Source: Aphelocoma coerulescens
Taxonomy: Eukaryota; Chordata; Aves; Passeriformes; Corvidae
DNA: 64,000 nucleotides
Assembly: GCF_041296385.1 (NCBI RefSeq)
Contig: NC_091023.1
Location: 21,852,924-21,916,923 of the forward strand
Reading direction: 5' to 3'
How positions within the stretch are numbered: position 1 is the stretch's first letter; the number at the start of each line of letters is the position of its first letter. Both the position numbers and the translations under genes were made by a program. Shown here piece after piece: positions 37,452 through 50,095 of this stretch. The notes below the pieces were generated by a model, which saw nothing but the letters and a program-made list of their open reading frames with translations, made no database searches and was not told where the DNA came from.

Positions 37452-40400
37452 GTAGCTCCTTGTTTGCATGTTTAATGTTATGCAACTCCATGAGTCTCCT
37501 CACTCCTATGGAATTCAGATGCTGCATTTGTGCATTTGCAGGGCTGTGACCTCGAGCAACACTTGCTCAATGGAGTAACTACCAGTTGAGGAACAAAACA
37601 AAAATCAACTCTAATTGTGCCCATTTAAATTCAAACATTGAAAAATAGCTTAAATATGGTATTTCTGAATGTAAATTTTATAAAAAGTCTGAAGACTTTA
37701 GGATTCTGTTAGCTCTGTAACGAGGCTATTACATGGCATTGCTCAGATTGATGTTGAAAATAATGCAGCTGCTCTTGCAGCTGCAGCAAGAACTCACAGA
37801 AGCCAGGATGCAAAGCAGGCTCTGATCAAAGTCCCTGCCTTTAAATTTCTGCTGTGGGTTTGTTTTTCTCTTACTTATTTATTAGCTTTATTCCAGCATC
37901 CTCTGAAATGGTGGAATGGTCTTGCTGGGAACAACTGAGGGTTAAAGCTTTAATGGCTTTACTTTGCCTCACAAATGAGAACCCTGGAATTTACTGTCTT
38001 CTGCAAACCAGACTTACTCTGACAGCAGAAAATGCTGGTTATTTTTGGTTTGTATTTTGAACACTTCAGGGTTGGTCAGCATTAAGACAGTAACTGTCAA
38101 GAAAACAAGAGCATCAAAAAGGAGGAAAGATACTTCACAGGTCTGCTGATGTATAAGAGCATCTTCCTGCTTCTGGTATTTAAAAAGACATTTATGCCTT
38201 TGGGTAGGGGCTGATGAACCAACAGGCTGGCACCTCAAAATGTTTGTCTTTGTGTGGCCAGCAGGCAAGTTTGGAGCAGGGTGCATATCCAGCATCCCCC
38301 CTTCTGCTTGTTTATTCATGCAGACAGAGGGTGACAGGAATGCATTGCAGCAGCAAAAACACTGGGTCCTGGGGGAAAACACAGATTTTGGCAATCCCAA
38401 AGGGATTTGACGCCATCCTCACCCCATTTCCTTACTCTCAGGTTTGTGGAGGATAACTGATGCTTTGGTTCTTGTTGGTTCTTTCATGACCAGGTTGATA
38501 TTAGCTAAAAACAATATTGAATAATTTTGAAACCAAGCTTTACACATAACTTCAACCCAATAGGAAGAAGTCACATCACTCAGTTTATCATAGCCTCCTT
38601 GTAAGGCCTTCAGAAAAGTTCCCAGGGAGATTTGCAGTAGCAGATGACCCAAAGAAGCAAAGAACCATCACTCACCTCCCAAATCTGAATGTACTAATGC
38701 CTGATAATTCAGTAGATTCAGTTACTGGCCAAAAGTGACCTGTACTCTGGACACAACAGCAATTGTAAACCCCTGCTCCCATTTAATTCTAAATTTCAGA
38801 GCTAAGAGAACACCTTGGAAAATCTCTACTCATGGCAAAGTTCATAAGACAGTGTTTGCACCCCAGGTGTAGCCACAGCAAACACTGCAAGTTTCTCCTG
38901 GCAAAATCAGCTGGATAAAAGGAACAGATGCATTTCTCTTTCAACTTATGGAAGATGTTCGGTCACCTTAGTACCAGTTAGTATTCAGGTTGCAGTACCT
39001 TGCATCCATTGGAGCTTTGCAGAATTTTCTCAGGAAGGTCATAAAATAAAACATTAGAGTAGTGTAACTTAAAGGTTACAAAAGCATGGGCTACACAATC
39101 AGCATTAGTCTGTGACAGCACTGGCTCCAGTCCCGGCGTAATTTTTAGGAAATAAAAGCAAGAACCAGCCACACATTTAATAAAATGAACAAAAACATGT
39201 TAGAATCAACTTTTGGATCTGATTTTCTTTTGGTTTTTTGAGTTTTTTTCTGTCAGTGTCTCACAACCATCACTGGATTCCCCTCGGCTGTCGCTGCTCT
39301 TACAGATTTGTGTCATTGCATAAAGCCATGGCAAAGACCAGATCATACATCCTGAATGAGAAATTTGTAGCCATAGAACTTGTGCCATGTATCTTTCTGC
39401 TTATCAAGGGAAGAAAAACTTCCCTACTGTTCCTGCAGCACTTCAAGGTTATAATCCATATTGACAGAAAATATACAGCAGAGGTAATAAACATTCACAG
39501 GGATTACACTGGGAAATGAAGACACCAAGCTAAAAGAAGAAATTAAAAGCAAAAGCCATACTAAGAAACTAAAAGCTGTCAAAGTAAAAGAACTGCCTTG
39601 AATATTAATCTGAGCTATTTTAGCCAGGCCTTTTTCAGCACCTTTTCTTTCCTGCTAACTTTTATGTTACAGCTCTATTGCCTGTACAGAGTTGCTGAAT
39701 TGAAGCTCTGCCTGTCAGGAGCTCTTTTCTGTGCTTTAGCTCCCAGTCGTTACTGGATTTGCCTCAGCTGCCACATTAAACCCTTGCACATCAAATTACA
39801 AAGCAATTAGGGTGAAATGCATAGTCGTAATACACAGGTTAAAAAAAAACCCTCCAGAAACCCTAACTCTACATTTTCTGCGTTTGTAATGATGACTTTG
39901 GAAAGTATTAAAATATATCTTTAATTAATATAATCCCCAAATTACTGACATGTGCTTCACCTGGTGTCATGTAAGTCTTTTTATCTATCCACCTTTCTCT
40001 TTTTCCTTCCTCATAGGCTTTTTCTGCCTAAGAATGTTTAAAGTTCATTATTTCACACTGTGAGAAATGGAATAAGCACAACTTGACTATCTGCTAAAGC
40101 TGCTAGTGAAGTAAAGAGATACACAGATGAACTGTCCAAATGCTTTATCATACATTCTGACCCCTGAATTTTCCTGATTCTTTTCAACATTACTGCAGAA
40201 ATACTGACTCTAAGCTGCAAGCCCTGTTAGCTGTGCCATTGATAGAAGGCAGATGTGGTGGAATGAAGAAGAGTCTAGAGGATGGGTCAGTGGTAGCTGC
40301 CACCACTGTGCTCTGAGTCAGGAGCCAAAGAGGGACGGATGCACAGCCATGGCTAACTCATTTAATATCTCTGCTTACCATCTCTGCACCCCAGTGGGAC

Positions 40401-42027
40401 TCATCAGATTTAATTACATATCTAATGCGAAATTCAGCCTCACCCTCTGAGTTATTGCACTTCCTCAATTTCTCTTACGTCGTGGAAGCACAGCACTTCA
40501 CAGGACTGGTCCTGCCATGAAAATTAATTAGTTTATGCCTGAACAGGGCTTTCAACATACAGATCATTCTGTATGACAAAGTAGTATTAGATAACAAATC
40601 AAGTTATTCAATTGAATTATGGAGCCATAAGAAAATTATTGTCTCTCATTTTTAATCAAGCAGGCTCCAAGCCAGATTAGCCCCTGATGATGATGCTTTG
40701 GCTATTCCAACAGATTTTATTGCCACCAGAAAAGTTTCTCCCTCCTTTGGACCCTACAGATTTCATTGCTCTATATGTAACTCACTCAATAAAGCCAGCT
40801 CTAGGTTTCAGGTGAGCCTCTACCTTCAGGGAGCAGTAATTATTAAGACAACCTGTTGAAGGTAACTAAAAAGCCTTGTTTGTTTGGAAACAAACATCTC
40901 CACTTTGTTTTGTTTGGGGTTTTTTATAAACATCCTGTTTAACCATTGCTCACTGCAGAGATACAGGAGATGAGAAAAAGGATTCAAGAGAATAAAGCAC
41001 CAGTAGTTCTGCATTTCTTTCCATGGCACCAGAGAATTCCCAGGTTATAGATGTGCATGGGATTTCATATGCATGAATGCTTCAGTGCCCTCCCACCAGT
41101 TCTCAGACTCTTTATTAGCCTCCATAACCCAAGCAGAAGAATTTCACTACTGCTTTTAAGGGTCATCTGAGTAGAAGCTTCAAGACAAATTGCGCTGCTG
41201 AGTTGTAGAAATTCAGTAGCTAACTTGGCAAAGAAGAACTTATTTTTGTTTGCTGAGGGATAAAAGTGTATTTTTTGCGTGGTCCTCTTGGCAAAGATAA
41301 ATTTCTGATCATAGCAACTTGTTTGTAGACAAAAAGTTCATCAGTTGCCATCTTTTTTGGACTTGCTAAAATCTTTGGGACAATCAGTGATAATTTGTAC
41401 CACGGGAGGATCTGGACTAGCTCCATGAGATTTCTCATTTTTCATTCTCTGGCTGCGTTCTCCATGCTGCATGAGCACACTTATTAAGACAAGAACAGTA
41501 GGGACCTGCCAGCACCCACTCTCTGCTGCCTTTTTCCCTCTCCCTGCATTGCACTCTGCTGGTTCTCACACCTTTTCTTCTGTTTATTGCTCTTACATTG
41601 GAAATCAGATAGAACAGTTGTAAAGAACAACAGCACCAAAGAAAAAAGAACCACAACAATAAAAGGTGAGACAAAGAAATGCTAGTTAATGACATCTATC
41701 CAGGGAGATTCCTCCTTCAGGGAAGTGGAGCAATATGAAAGGCATTCAGAAGGCAGACAGACCCTCCACCCACTAAAATTCACTTTGCATCTTGATACGA
41801 TGGCCTTCTTAAACCTTCCTTTAGTTTCTACTTGCTGGCTTGCTTTTCTTCTTCCCACTCTCATGCCTCCCTTTTCTCCCTGTTGCTTCTTTTGATTGGC
41901 TTTGATCTGGGGAGTTGTGGGTTTTGTTATTGCCAGAGAAAAGAATTAGGCACACAAAGGAAGATACTAGATTCTAGATTTCTTACTTTCCAGTAAAGCT
42001 ATTGACTGAAGCTCTAGCACTGATTCA

Positions 42028-42305
42028 TCACAGAATCATGGAATGGCCTGGGTTGGAAGGGACCTTAAAGCTCATCTGGGATGAGCAGGGACAACTTCCA
42101 CTAGACCTGGCTGCTCAGAGCTCCATCCAGCCTGGCCATGAACACTTCCAGGGATGGGGCAGCCACAACTTCTCTGAGAAACCTGTTCCAGTGCCTCACC
42201 ACCCTCACTGCACAGACTTTTTTCCTGATATCTAATCTAAACCTACTCTCTTTCAGTCTGAAGTCATTCCCCCTTATCCTGTCTCTACACACCCTTGTAA
42301 ATATT
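42028..42305 (-). mobile_element. CR1 LINE 3'-tail fragment
   Basis: Reverse-oriented CR1 3' end with a clear terminus (CACAGAATCATGGAATGGCC on the plus strand). It is followed by the standard series GGGTTGGAAGGGACCTTAAA, CAACTTCCACTAGACC, GGGATGGGGCAGCCACAACT, AACCTGTTCCAGTGCCTCAC, TCCTGATATCTAATCTAAAC and CCCCTTATCCTGTCTCTACA. It is one of the better preserved copies in the window and shares its tail type with the 621-1480 copy. Homology ends near CACCCTTGTAAAT at 42289-42301, and a T-rich stretch follows. It encodes no protein. The 77- to 86-codon frames here are repeat by-products. Confidence 0.95.
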
Positions 42306-43348
42306 TTGGTTTTATTTGTATTTTTATTTATTTGCCAAGTTTCTGTACATCCTAGTATCATCTAAAGTGTAATCAGAAGGAAGTACCTCCTCCAAAGTTG
42401 CCTTTGTTCTGATGGGGTGGGTGTTGCAGCTAACTTTTTACCGTACAAAACCTCCCAAAATTTAGTGGTGGAGGTTTGCATTTGGTGAACAGAAACATCT
42501 AAAATGGTAGCTCTAACCTCACACATCTCCTCTCAATTAATGAGAGTTAATGAGCAAAGCTAAGGGGACAGTAAGGGGACACCCATCCTGGGGTGATGAG
42601 CAGCAGCTGGGGTTGGGATGGATCAGGGTAACCTGTTTGCCAGGGAGAGCTGGAGCAGGAAAAGGATCTGTATCCAGCCAATCTCTTTGGCTGTGTCTGA
42701 GCCAAGTGCAGGCTTTGGAAGGTGTAAGGCTCCTTCTTTGCCACAGATCTGGCAGCTGATGTGTTTTGTGCACTGGACAAGGAGTTGGAAGCCACTACAG
42801 GTCGGAGAACATCTCCTTTAGGTTTGGGCTTTCCTAGGGCTGGCTCCCATAGGGATGCGATTATTTTGTGAAGTGAAACAGAGCCCTCTCTGCACCATGA
42901 GCTTGCATTGAATTCCTGCCTCATCCTGGAGGCAGGGCTGCCCAGAACAGTTCTGAGATTCAGACTTCTTAATAGCATGTGGGCAGACCTAATCAAGCCC
43001 ACAGCACAGTCTGCAGCAACCCTCCTAAACCAAACTTTGCCCCTCTGCACTCGTTCTTTACAAGTACTCAGCTCCCACCATTTCAAAGCAATCTTTCAGA
43101 AAATCAATAGTTCTTCATCTCCTTCAGAACGAGAGCAAGTAGGACACTTGGACGTTTGCTTTGTAATCTCTTCAAAAATTGCTTTCTTGTCTTCCCAACA
43201 GAATTAGGAAATATTGCAGTACCAAAAAAAAATAATATAGAAAAAATCTCGAGCTTTTTCAGCACACTGTCTCACTGGTAGGACCAATCTTTGAATTCCT
43301 TTTCATTTCGGGATTACCCTAAGACCACTGCTCTGTTTATACCTTAGG

Positions 43349-43360
43349 CACACACACACA
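43349..43360 (+). repeat. (CA)6 microsatellite
   Basis: Six CA units in unique DNA. Confidence 0.75.
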
Positions 43361-43483
43361 TCCTTATTCCTCACACAGAGGAATTCTTTGTTCTCACAAC
43401 TCCACTTTTCAGGAGCCTGAAATGGTAAAAACCTTTACCATTTTAAAATTTCCGTCTTTCTCTCCCTCTTTCCTCTCCTTTAG

Positions 43484-43577
43484 CCATGAAACTGAACTGC
43501 TCTGCTCCCTCTGAATCCAGTCGAGGAGGGTTGGCCGGGCTTCACATCCCGTCAGACACAGCGCTGACCTTTTTTCC
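43484..43577 (+). other. Exon-like segment behind strong 3' splice motif
   Basis: An unbroken 27-base pyrimidine tract (43455-43481) leads into TAG at 43481-43483, an excellent acceptor. Two bases later an ATG opens a 31-codon frame (MKLNCSAPSESSRGGLAGL...) ending at a TAA near 43581. The block has several CpGs (around 43520-43565 and 43588-43592), unusual for this AT-rich window, and contains a TGACATCA motif near 43611. No good donor or nearby polyadenylation signal was found. It may be a noncoding exon, a short upstream frame or a conserved regulatory element. Confidence 0.15.
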
Positions 43578-46500
43578 CTAAGTGACAATGCGGGGTTTGT
43601 GTTAATGGGATGACATCACTACACAGAGCTGGAATGCTCTCCCTGCTGTCTCTCTTGTCTCTCGGTATTTTTCTCCCACACTTTTAGAGGAAGTGTATCC
43701 CTAGGAGGAATTGTAAGAAAGACAATTACACAGTGCCTAAAAATCTTATGCAGAAAACATCTTCAATTTCTCTCTCTTTATTTTTCCCTAGTCACACTTG
43801 TTACCAGATACGTATCCTGAGCCCTCGCTACACACTGAATCTTCCTTTTCCTTCTTCCAGCTTGTGATCACTAATGTTATTTTTTGTGTTTGCTTTGCCT
43901 CACTGTCCTGAGACGTGCTCCTGGGGAGATTGGTTTCTCTTGGGTTTGAATTATAATTGTAGTTGTAAGCCTACTGTCCTTTTACAGCTCTAATTTTATT
44001 CAAACAACTGGTTAGTAAGATCTTTGTGCATCTCTACAGCAGTAAATAGCTAATTGAGGTGCCTAATTTTGTGTTAAATTGTTGGCAGTTTATATTACTG
44101 AGCATCACATCAGAATTTAAGTTTTAAAGTAACACTTTAAAGAATACATGGCAGGGAAGAGGCCCCAAGGGAAGTGACAATATTAAGAGCTTTATTTAGC
44201 CATTTTGTGAGATTGGCTCACCCATTTGAGTGAGTACTATAAAGATGCTGCCTGTCCTGGTTTCAACTTCCTTAAAGCTGAAAAAAATTTGTCTTAATGC
44301 TGGTTATAGATCGGGCAGCCATGTGCCCAAACATGCAGCCTTGTCTAAGCCAGCAAACCAAAGAAATACAGGGGATGGTTTTTTGTCGGAGGAGACAGAA
44401 GGAGCAGAGCTTTCCTGGTTTTCCCTTTCTCCCCTCTCCCATGGCTGACATCCTGGGTGCTGCTAGCTCGTGGTCTCTATTTCCAGCCTGCTTCAAATGA
44501 AGTGGGTTAACTCGGATCCCAGGTACTTTAGTGAATCTCTACCCTGAGCTGTTTAATTAGCGCAGAAATGTACCAGGAGCTGCAACAGTAGAAGAGAAGT
44601 ATTGACCAGCTGGAAGAAGCACTCTTTAATCACTTGGGGCAGCCCTGCAGGACCACGGCTGGCTGTATCCTTCCTTCAAGGAATGATAAGCCAGATAAAA
44701 CATAGACAGGGAAAAGGGGAAAGATTCAGGGAGAGAAAACAAATCCCGTTACTATTCAAGATGATCTGAAATTGGCAGGAAGAGGGATTTATCTATTTTC
44801 CTTCTTTGCCCAAACAATGCCCAAGTATTTCATGGGAGTACCCCCCTATTTCTGGACACACTACCTGATCTCCATGCTGCCCTTTCCCTTCTGCAAGAAA
44901 GCACATTGATAACACACCTGGTATGATCAGAAAACCTCTTTCCATTATTTTAGTCGTATTTCCCACTTAATTTTGACATTATCCTTAAAGACCAGGATTT
45001 GTTTCTTGCATTCTGGTTCTGTCACACTTAACTTCAACTTTAGTTACCATGCTATTGTGAGCAACAGAAGGATTTGGAATTGTCTTAATCTGAATATTAA
45101 GCCTAAGATTAACCCTGACCCTAAGCTTATTGTCTTTGCATGGGTGCCTAGTGAACTGATAGCTGTGAACAGTAATTATTAATACAGTTTAATATTTCTC
45201 TTATGTTTATAGCCTAATGAGTTTAGTGCTTTTCCTACTCAGCACCACGTAAACAATTAATACAGGAGTTTCAGCCTCAAACAGCAATTAGGATAATATG
45301 GTTAAATCCCTGCAAATTACTATGAAAAGACCACGATTAACCTTGCCAAATTTCAGCCCAGAGTCAAATTTATTGGGGATTTTTTTATAAACAGGTTAAA
45401 TACATTGAGTAAAAACAGTGTTTAGAGTGGAAGTGCTGACAAAACCTTTACTGCAGCAATGTGGACAATGCAGCTGTAATAATGGCAAGTGTGCCCTTAT
45501 CACAGCAAGAAAAATGTAAGGAGTCCTGAATTTGCACTGAATGAGCCATTACTTATGTCTATCACAATGAAACAAGAGTACTGAACAAAAAAAAGATACA
45601 TTAAGGGTTGGATTTCTTTTTTGCCCCAAAAAGAAAACTAAAAATAAAAAAGATCAGATGTGACTCAGGCTTTCAAACAATAAAAATAGCAAGATAAAAG
45701 AACTAGGTTGCTTCATTGCCTAAAGAAATGGCTAGAATCTTAAAGAGTCTGAAACCTGATTGTGAGAGACTCACTTTATGGGCTGCTAAGGAGGTGCTGA
45801 CCTTCATCATCAATAGATTGCCTGAGCCTTTGTGGTATTCAGCAGTAAAGGAAGTGCTTAAAAAGTCATCCTGCTGAAAGATGGACTGGCAAAATCTCCA
45901 GTTCAGATCTCAGCATAGCTGTTGTCGGAGCACACGCTCATTCAGAAAGTCTGTCTGTAAATCGCGTACAGATAAATCTTCCTTCATTTTTAAGTGATAA
46001 AACTGGACCATCCTCACCTTTAGAGATGGATCAGGATATCTGGAATTCAATATAAGTGAAATTATTACAGAGGAGGGCAGCTAACGACCTGTCTGTTGTG
46101 GGGCTTTGGATGTGTTTTGTTAGAGCACTATATTTCTCTGTACTAGAGGACATTGAAGGAGTGGGATAACACGAGCACCAGTGGTGTAATTTCCCTGCAC
46201 TTGCTCCACAGTTTCAGAGGCAGTTTTGCCCATTCCAACAGTTGCTCTGAAATGGGCTGTAGCAGATGACTGCCCTGTGATTTCAAACAGACTTCTGGGA
46301 GAAAGAGACTGTTATAGATGAAAGACTTCAGCTCCTATAACTTTCTGGAAAAGTCCCATCCTTGGCTAAGCAGTACAACAACGTGGAGGCTGTCATATGT
46401 CTTCCAGCAGGGTGAATTAGCCATGCTGGGGTACCAGGCTAACACAGCTATAGGGTGAGACAGACAGATGGGGTGTCTTTGCACAAAATGCACGTGTTGC

Positions 46501-47743
46501 AGACACAATCAAGCTCTGAATGAAAAATGCTGCGATGTTATCCTCAAGAAGCCATGCAGCATTGAACATTCAGCAGAGAGCACAAAATACAGATGGGCCC
46601 CTAGAGACTGGAACTTCTGGGGCAGCAGAGGAGGTCCAGCCAGGCCACCCCGAACAAGGCAGCTTCCTCTTGTGCTGCAGGGGAAGGGAAAACAAACCAA
46701 AACAGCAGCAACAGCAATCTCTGCCAGTTCTGATCAGGGTGAGGGCAGGGAGAACTAATGCTCTCTCCTGGTCTAGTGCCTGATTTGTCTCTGAGTTCTA
46801 GCAGGGCATTTTATGGGGTGCATTCCAACTCGGATCATGGGGCTGCTTGGACTGCTGCCACATGGTTGGGGTAAGGAACATGCTTCAGAGTATGGAAGGT
46901 GTTTCAGAGTAAGAAACTTACTCAAGTTCCCTTTTGGCTTCCCAGCTACCATTCAGTCTCCCCAGACCTCCAATCATGCCAGGGTATAATCCAGCAGCCC
47001 AGCACTGGGGAATCCCTCCTTCAATTTGCTTCTTCCTGCACAGACTCTGCCATGATGGGCAAGTGTGACCCTCACAAACAGCAACTTGTGTTGTCTACTG
47101 ACAGCTGCCACTGAGACTGGTAAAACAAACCTTTTTCCTCAGCACAGTCCCACAGAATTCACATCCCAAAGAGCTGGAAACAGCAATGTAATGGTCCAGT
47201 TTCAAAGCAGCTTAATCCCCTCTGGGAACTACTGAAAGAAATTCCTCTCTCCTGTCACTCCACTCCAATCAATGCTGAAAGGTTCTGCCTTGCTGTATGT
47301 AGATTCAGGAAGAAAGCACTGCAGCCTTTGGTATTTAGAAAGGTTTTTACTTCACATCTGCAAGGCCAGAAGCTTTTTTGGTTGAAATCAAAGTTTAAAT
47401 TCTGAAGAAAAAAGGGCTCATCAAAGAACTGGCAAAGAATTTAACAACTAGGTGCCAGCTAAAATGCCAGTGTGATTTATCAGCAGGTTCTTCTCTAATC
47501 TGATGTGAGATAATAGGAGAAGGTGTTGAAAGCAGAGTCAAACTTGATACAGAACAAAAAGCATAAGTAATAGGGTTCATAAAATTATGCACATAAGTAA
47601 GTTTATGTTACCTAGTAGGCAGGCCATTCTCCCCAAGAAGGTTTTCTTAGATAGATTGGGAAATCAACAGACAAAACCAGAAGATTTTAGAAGACAAATT
47701 ATGTTATTTTCAGTTTGAATGCATATTTTCTTTCCATGTAAGC

Positions 47744-47759
47744 CTCTCCATTTGGAGAG
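47744..47759. repeat. 7-bp inverted repeat, 2-nt spacer
   Basis: CTCTCCA, TT, TGGAGAG. Short, and probably incidental. Confidence 0.6.
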
Positions 47760-49400
47760 ACGTGATTTCCTTAGTGATAGACCCAACAAAACACTTGGCT
47801 GTAGTAGCTGGTGGTGCCAGGTTCATACATCTCTTAGCAAAGATTAACCCTCAGATTTGCAGAAAGCTGAATTTACTTATCACTGACCAGGAAAATCATT
47901 CCTGAGAGCTCACACATTTAGAGTAGTTTCCTTCTGACTGTAGCACGAAATTGTCTATATATATTCCCCTGCCTAGTGATTCATTAGAAGCATTTTACAG
48001 TAAACACTTCCAAAAGAAAAACCAGACATTTTAACAAAAGTCTTGGGAAAATAGTTAACTGACAAAGATAATGATTTTCTAAAAGCTTTTCCCTGGACAT
48101 GGGTTTGGGTTTTTTTCATTGAGATAATGGTTAAAGTGAGGCTGCCTGATACAATGTGCTTCCACAACCCAAAGTCATGTAATCAGCTTGAATAACTAAA
48201 AATACAATAGGAACAGTGTAAATCCTCTTGAAACAGCAAAGTTCACTTCTCTGGTCCATCAGAGAAATATCTGCAAGTGACCAAAGAATTCCTGGTCAGC
48301 AGCTTTGCCTTTGGTAGAATTCTGGCAAGGAGAAGAGTCCACTAATTCTCCTCAAAGGTTCCTCAGCACTACGTGGCTGCTCAGAGGAAAATTCCTGCAA
48401 ACTTCTATCTGATGCACTCATTTTCTAGACTTCTATCAGACCCTCAGTGAACAGCCCACCCAGGAGGCTGTGAAAGCCCTGTGCCTCCCCTCCAGAACAG
48501 GCTGTAGCCTCATCCTGCAGGTCCACCTGGAGCTCCAGCACAGGACCCACGTGTGACAGTTCTGTTGGCATGACATGGCACCGAGATCATCAGGGCTCAT
48601 CCCCTCAGCTGGGGCTGGGGCTGGCTGGAGTCTCTCTGCTCCGCTGCAGAGCGAAGATAAATCATCATTTCCTAAATTGCCCAGTGCTGAAGCCAGAACT
48701 GGAAAATGTGGCTTCCAATCTTTAGGCTATGCTATGGTTTGTTTTAAAAAGGGGATTGAATGTCTTACAAACAGGTAAAATTGCTGCCAGATGCAAGTAC
48801 ATTAGCCTCCTCCAGCTGCTTTACTGCTGCCATTCAAAATAGCTTGCTATAAATATGATTCCTTTGAGCTCTATTCTGACGAGCACAGAGCACTATCTGG
48901 GAAGGGCCAGTGGTTTTCCATCCCCACTGAACTCAGTAGGAGTTGTGATTGCTCAGCACACTGCTGAAAAAAGTCTGCTGAAATTACCTTAAATCATACA
49001 ATTATCCCCTCACCTCTTGCTATTTTTCTTTCAGTCATGGAAGGAGGCAGGGAAACAGAAAGAAAGACAACAAAAGAAATGGTGCAGACAGAGCAAACCC
49101 CGAACAGAAATCAGAAAGCAATGAAAACAAGCTAGAACAAAGAGGAAACACCATTCGACTGGCAAGTGGATATTCCCAAGACCTCCACTTCATATTTCTG
49201 CGTCAAAACTAATGGAAATAGAAACAGAGTTGGTCTACACTGATGAGGTGGACATTTCTCTTGGGTTTGCCGAGTTTGTGAGGGTTGGTATCACACAAAC
49301 AGCATGTCAACATTCCAAAAAAACTCCTAAGGACAGCACTTTGCACCATATTGACGAGCAGCTCCACAGGACCCTTCGGGAAGGCAGCACTTGCTCCAGG

Positions 49401-49421
49401 CAGCAGCAGCAGCAGCAGCAG
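49401..49421 (+). repeat. (CAG)7 trinucleotide repeat
   Basis: Seven exact CAG units. They lie in a plus-strand open frame (49212-49571, 119 codons), where they would encode polyglutamine, and in an antisense frame, where they would encode polycysteine. Neither frame has recognisable homology or gene context, so the tract is treated as a microsatellite that could vary in length between individuals. Confidence 0.85.
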
Positions 49422-49867
49422 TGCCCGGGTTCCCCCCAGCACTGGAGGCACAGGGGTAAAGCAGCACAATCACCAGAGCAGAGGAGATGCAAAGCACTCC
49501 CTGTGCTCACTGGATGCAACAAAATCCATGTCAACAAGGAGCATAGTCCTGGGATGAGTAGGGCTGAATGAAAATCCTGAGATGCCATTTCATGTGAAAT
49601 CCGAAAATCAAGAGCTATTCATAAATAGTAGAAGGAGGGGGGCACTGGACTGAACTGAAAAATCTCAGGTGATTTTTTTATTTTCTCTAAGGCTTCTACT
49701 GTATTTATGTATAGGGGAAATCAAAAGGAGACAAAGTGAAAAAAAAATGCTCCATTTTTTAATCCCAGCTCTATCAGGGCCAAATGATATCTCAATAATC
49801 AGGGGAGTTCCCACTCTGCCCCAGCTGTCCACACACTAGAGCATCAAATGTTTAATCTTTTGGTTAA

Positions 49868-50095
49868 ACAAAAGTCCAGTTTAGCCTCTTTTTTTCTCTA
49901 CAGTATTTCCATCATTCCCTCTGTTTCCCTTTTTCCTCTAGAGCCAGAAAACGGCCACTGGATCTAAATCCTTTTCCTTCCTACAGTGAGCAGCCCCCTT
50001 TGGATTCAGATGCCTTTGTCTCCAGCAGCCAAGAATCCAAAAGCCGGGTTTTGTGGGAAAAGGTTTCTTGGTTGCCTGAGATACTAAAGAAATAA
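49868..50095 (+). other. Candidate 3' terminal coding exon, unrecognised protein
   Basis: A frame without a start Met is open from 49868 to the TAA at 50093-50095. Inside it lie three acceptor motifs, each after a long pyrimidine tract: CTACAG ending 49903, CTCTAG ending 49941 and CTACAG ending 49986. Splicing at 49941/49942 (phase 2 to the frame) would give about 50 residues with good amino-acid diversity, including RKRPLDLNPFPSYSEQPPLD and, at the end, LWEKVSWLPEILKK. AATAAA signals occur near 51166-51176, a plausible 1.1-kb 3' UTR away. I recognise no family, transmembrane segment or catalytic motif. No partner exon has been found, so a chance open frame remains quite possible. Confidence 0.22.

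Larger units (their letters stand above)
33476..42027. other. Unique DNA, no gene seen
   Basis: No supportable gene. The block 33500-34560 is pyrimidine-rich and therefore poor in stop codons, which produces long plus-strand frames (33242-33946, 33546-33968, 34076-34543) without recognisable domains. It also holds T14 (34097-34110), A15 (34664-34678), (TA)7 (36757-36770) and a TC tract (37441-37451). Confidence 0.5.
42306..49867. other. Unique DNA, no gene established
   Basis: No confirmed gene. Notable items are a (CA)6 tract (43349-43360), a strong acceptor motif with a CpG-containing block behind it (43455-43640), an AT-rich mixed block at 45185-45370 that looks like a candidate conserved element, an inverted repeat at 47744-47759 and (CAG)7 (49401-49421). 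Frames up to 179 codons (minus 42547-43086) match nothing I recognise. Confidence 0.48.

Noticed and set aside
42547..43086. 179-codon minus-strand open frame next to a CR1 copy.
   Set aside because: No recognisable domain, overlapping frames on the opposite strand, and a GC-rich local composition that lowers stop frequency.
46468..46758. Open frame beginning MGCLCTKCTCC, resembling an N-myristoylated Cys-rich start.
   Set aside because: The rest of the frame has no domain, no splice or promoter context supports it, and the likeness rests on a few residues.
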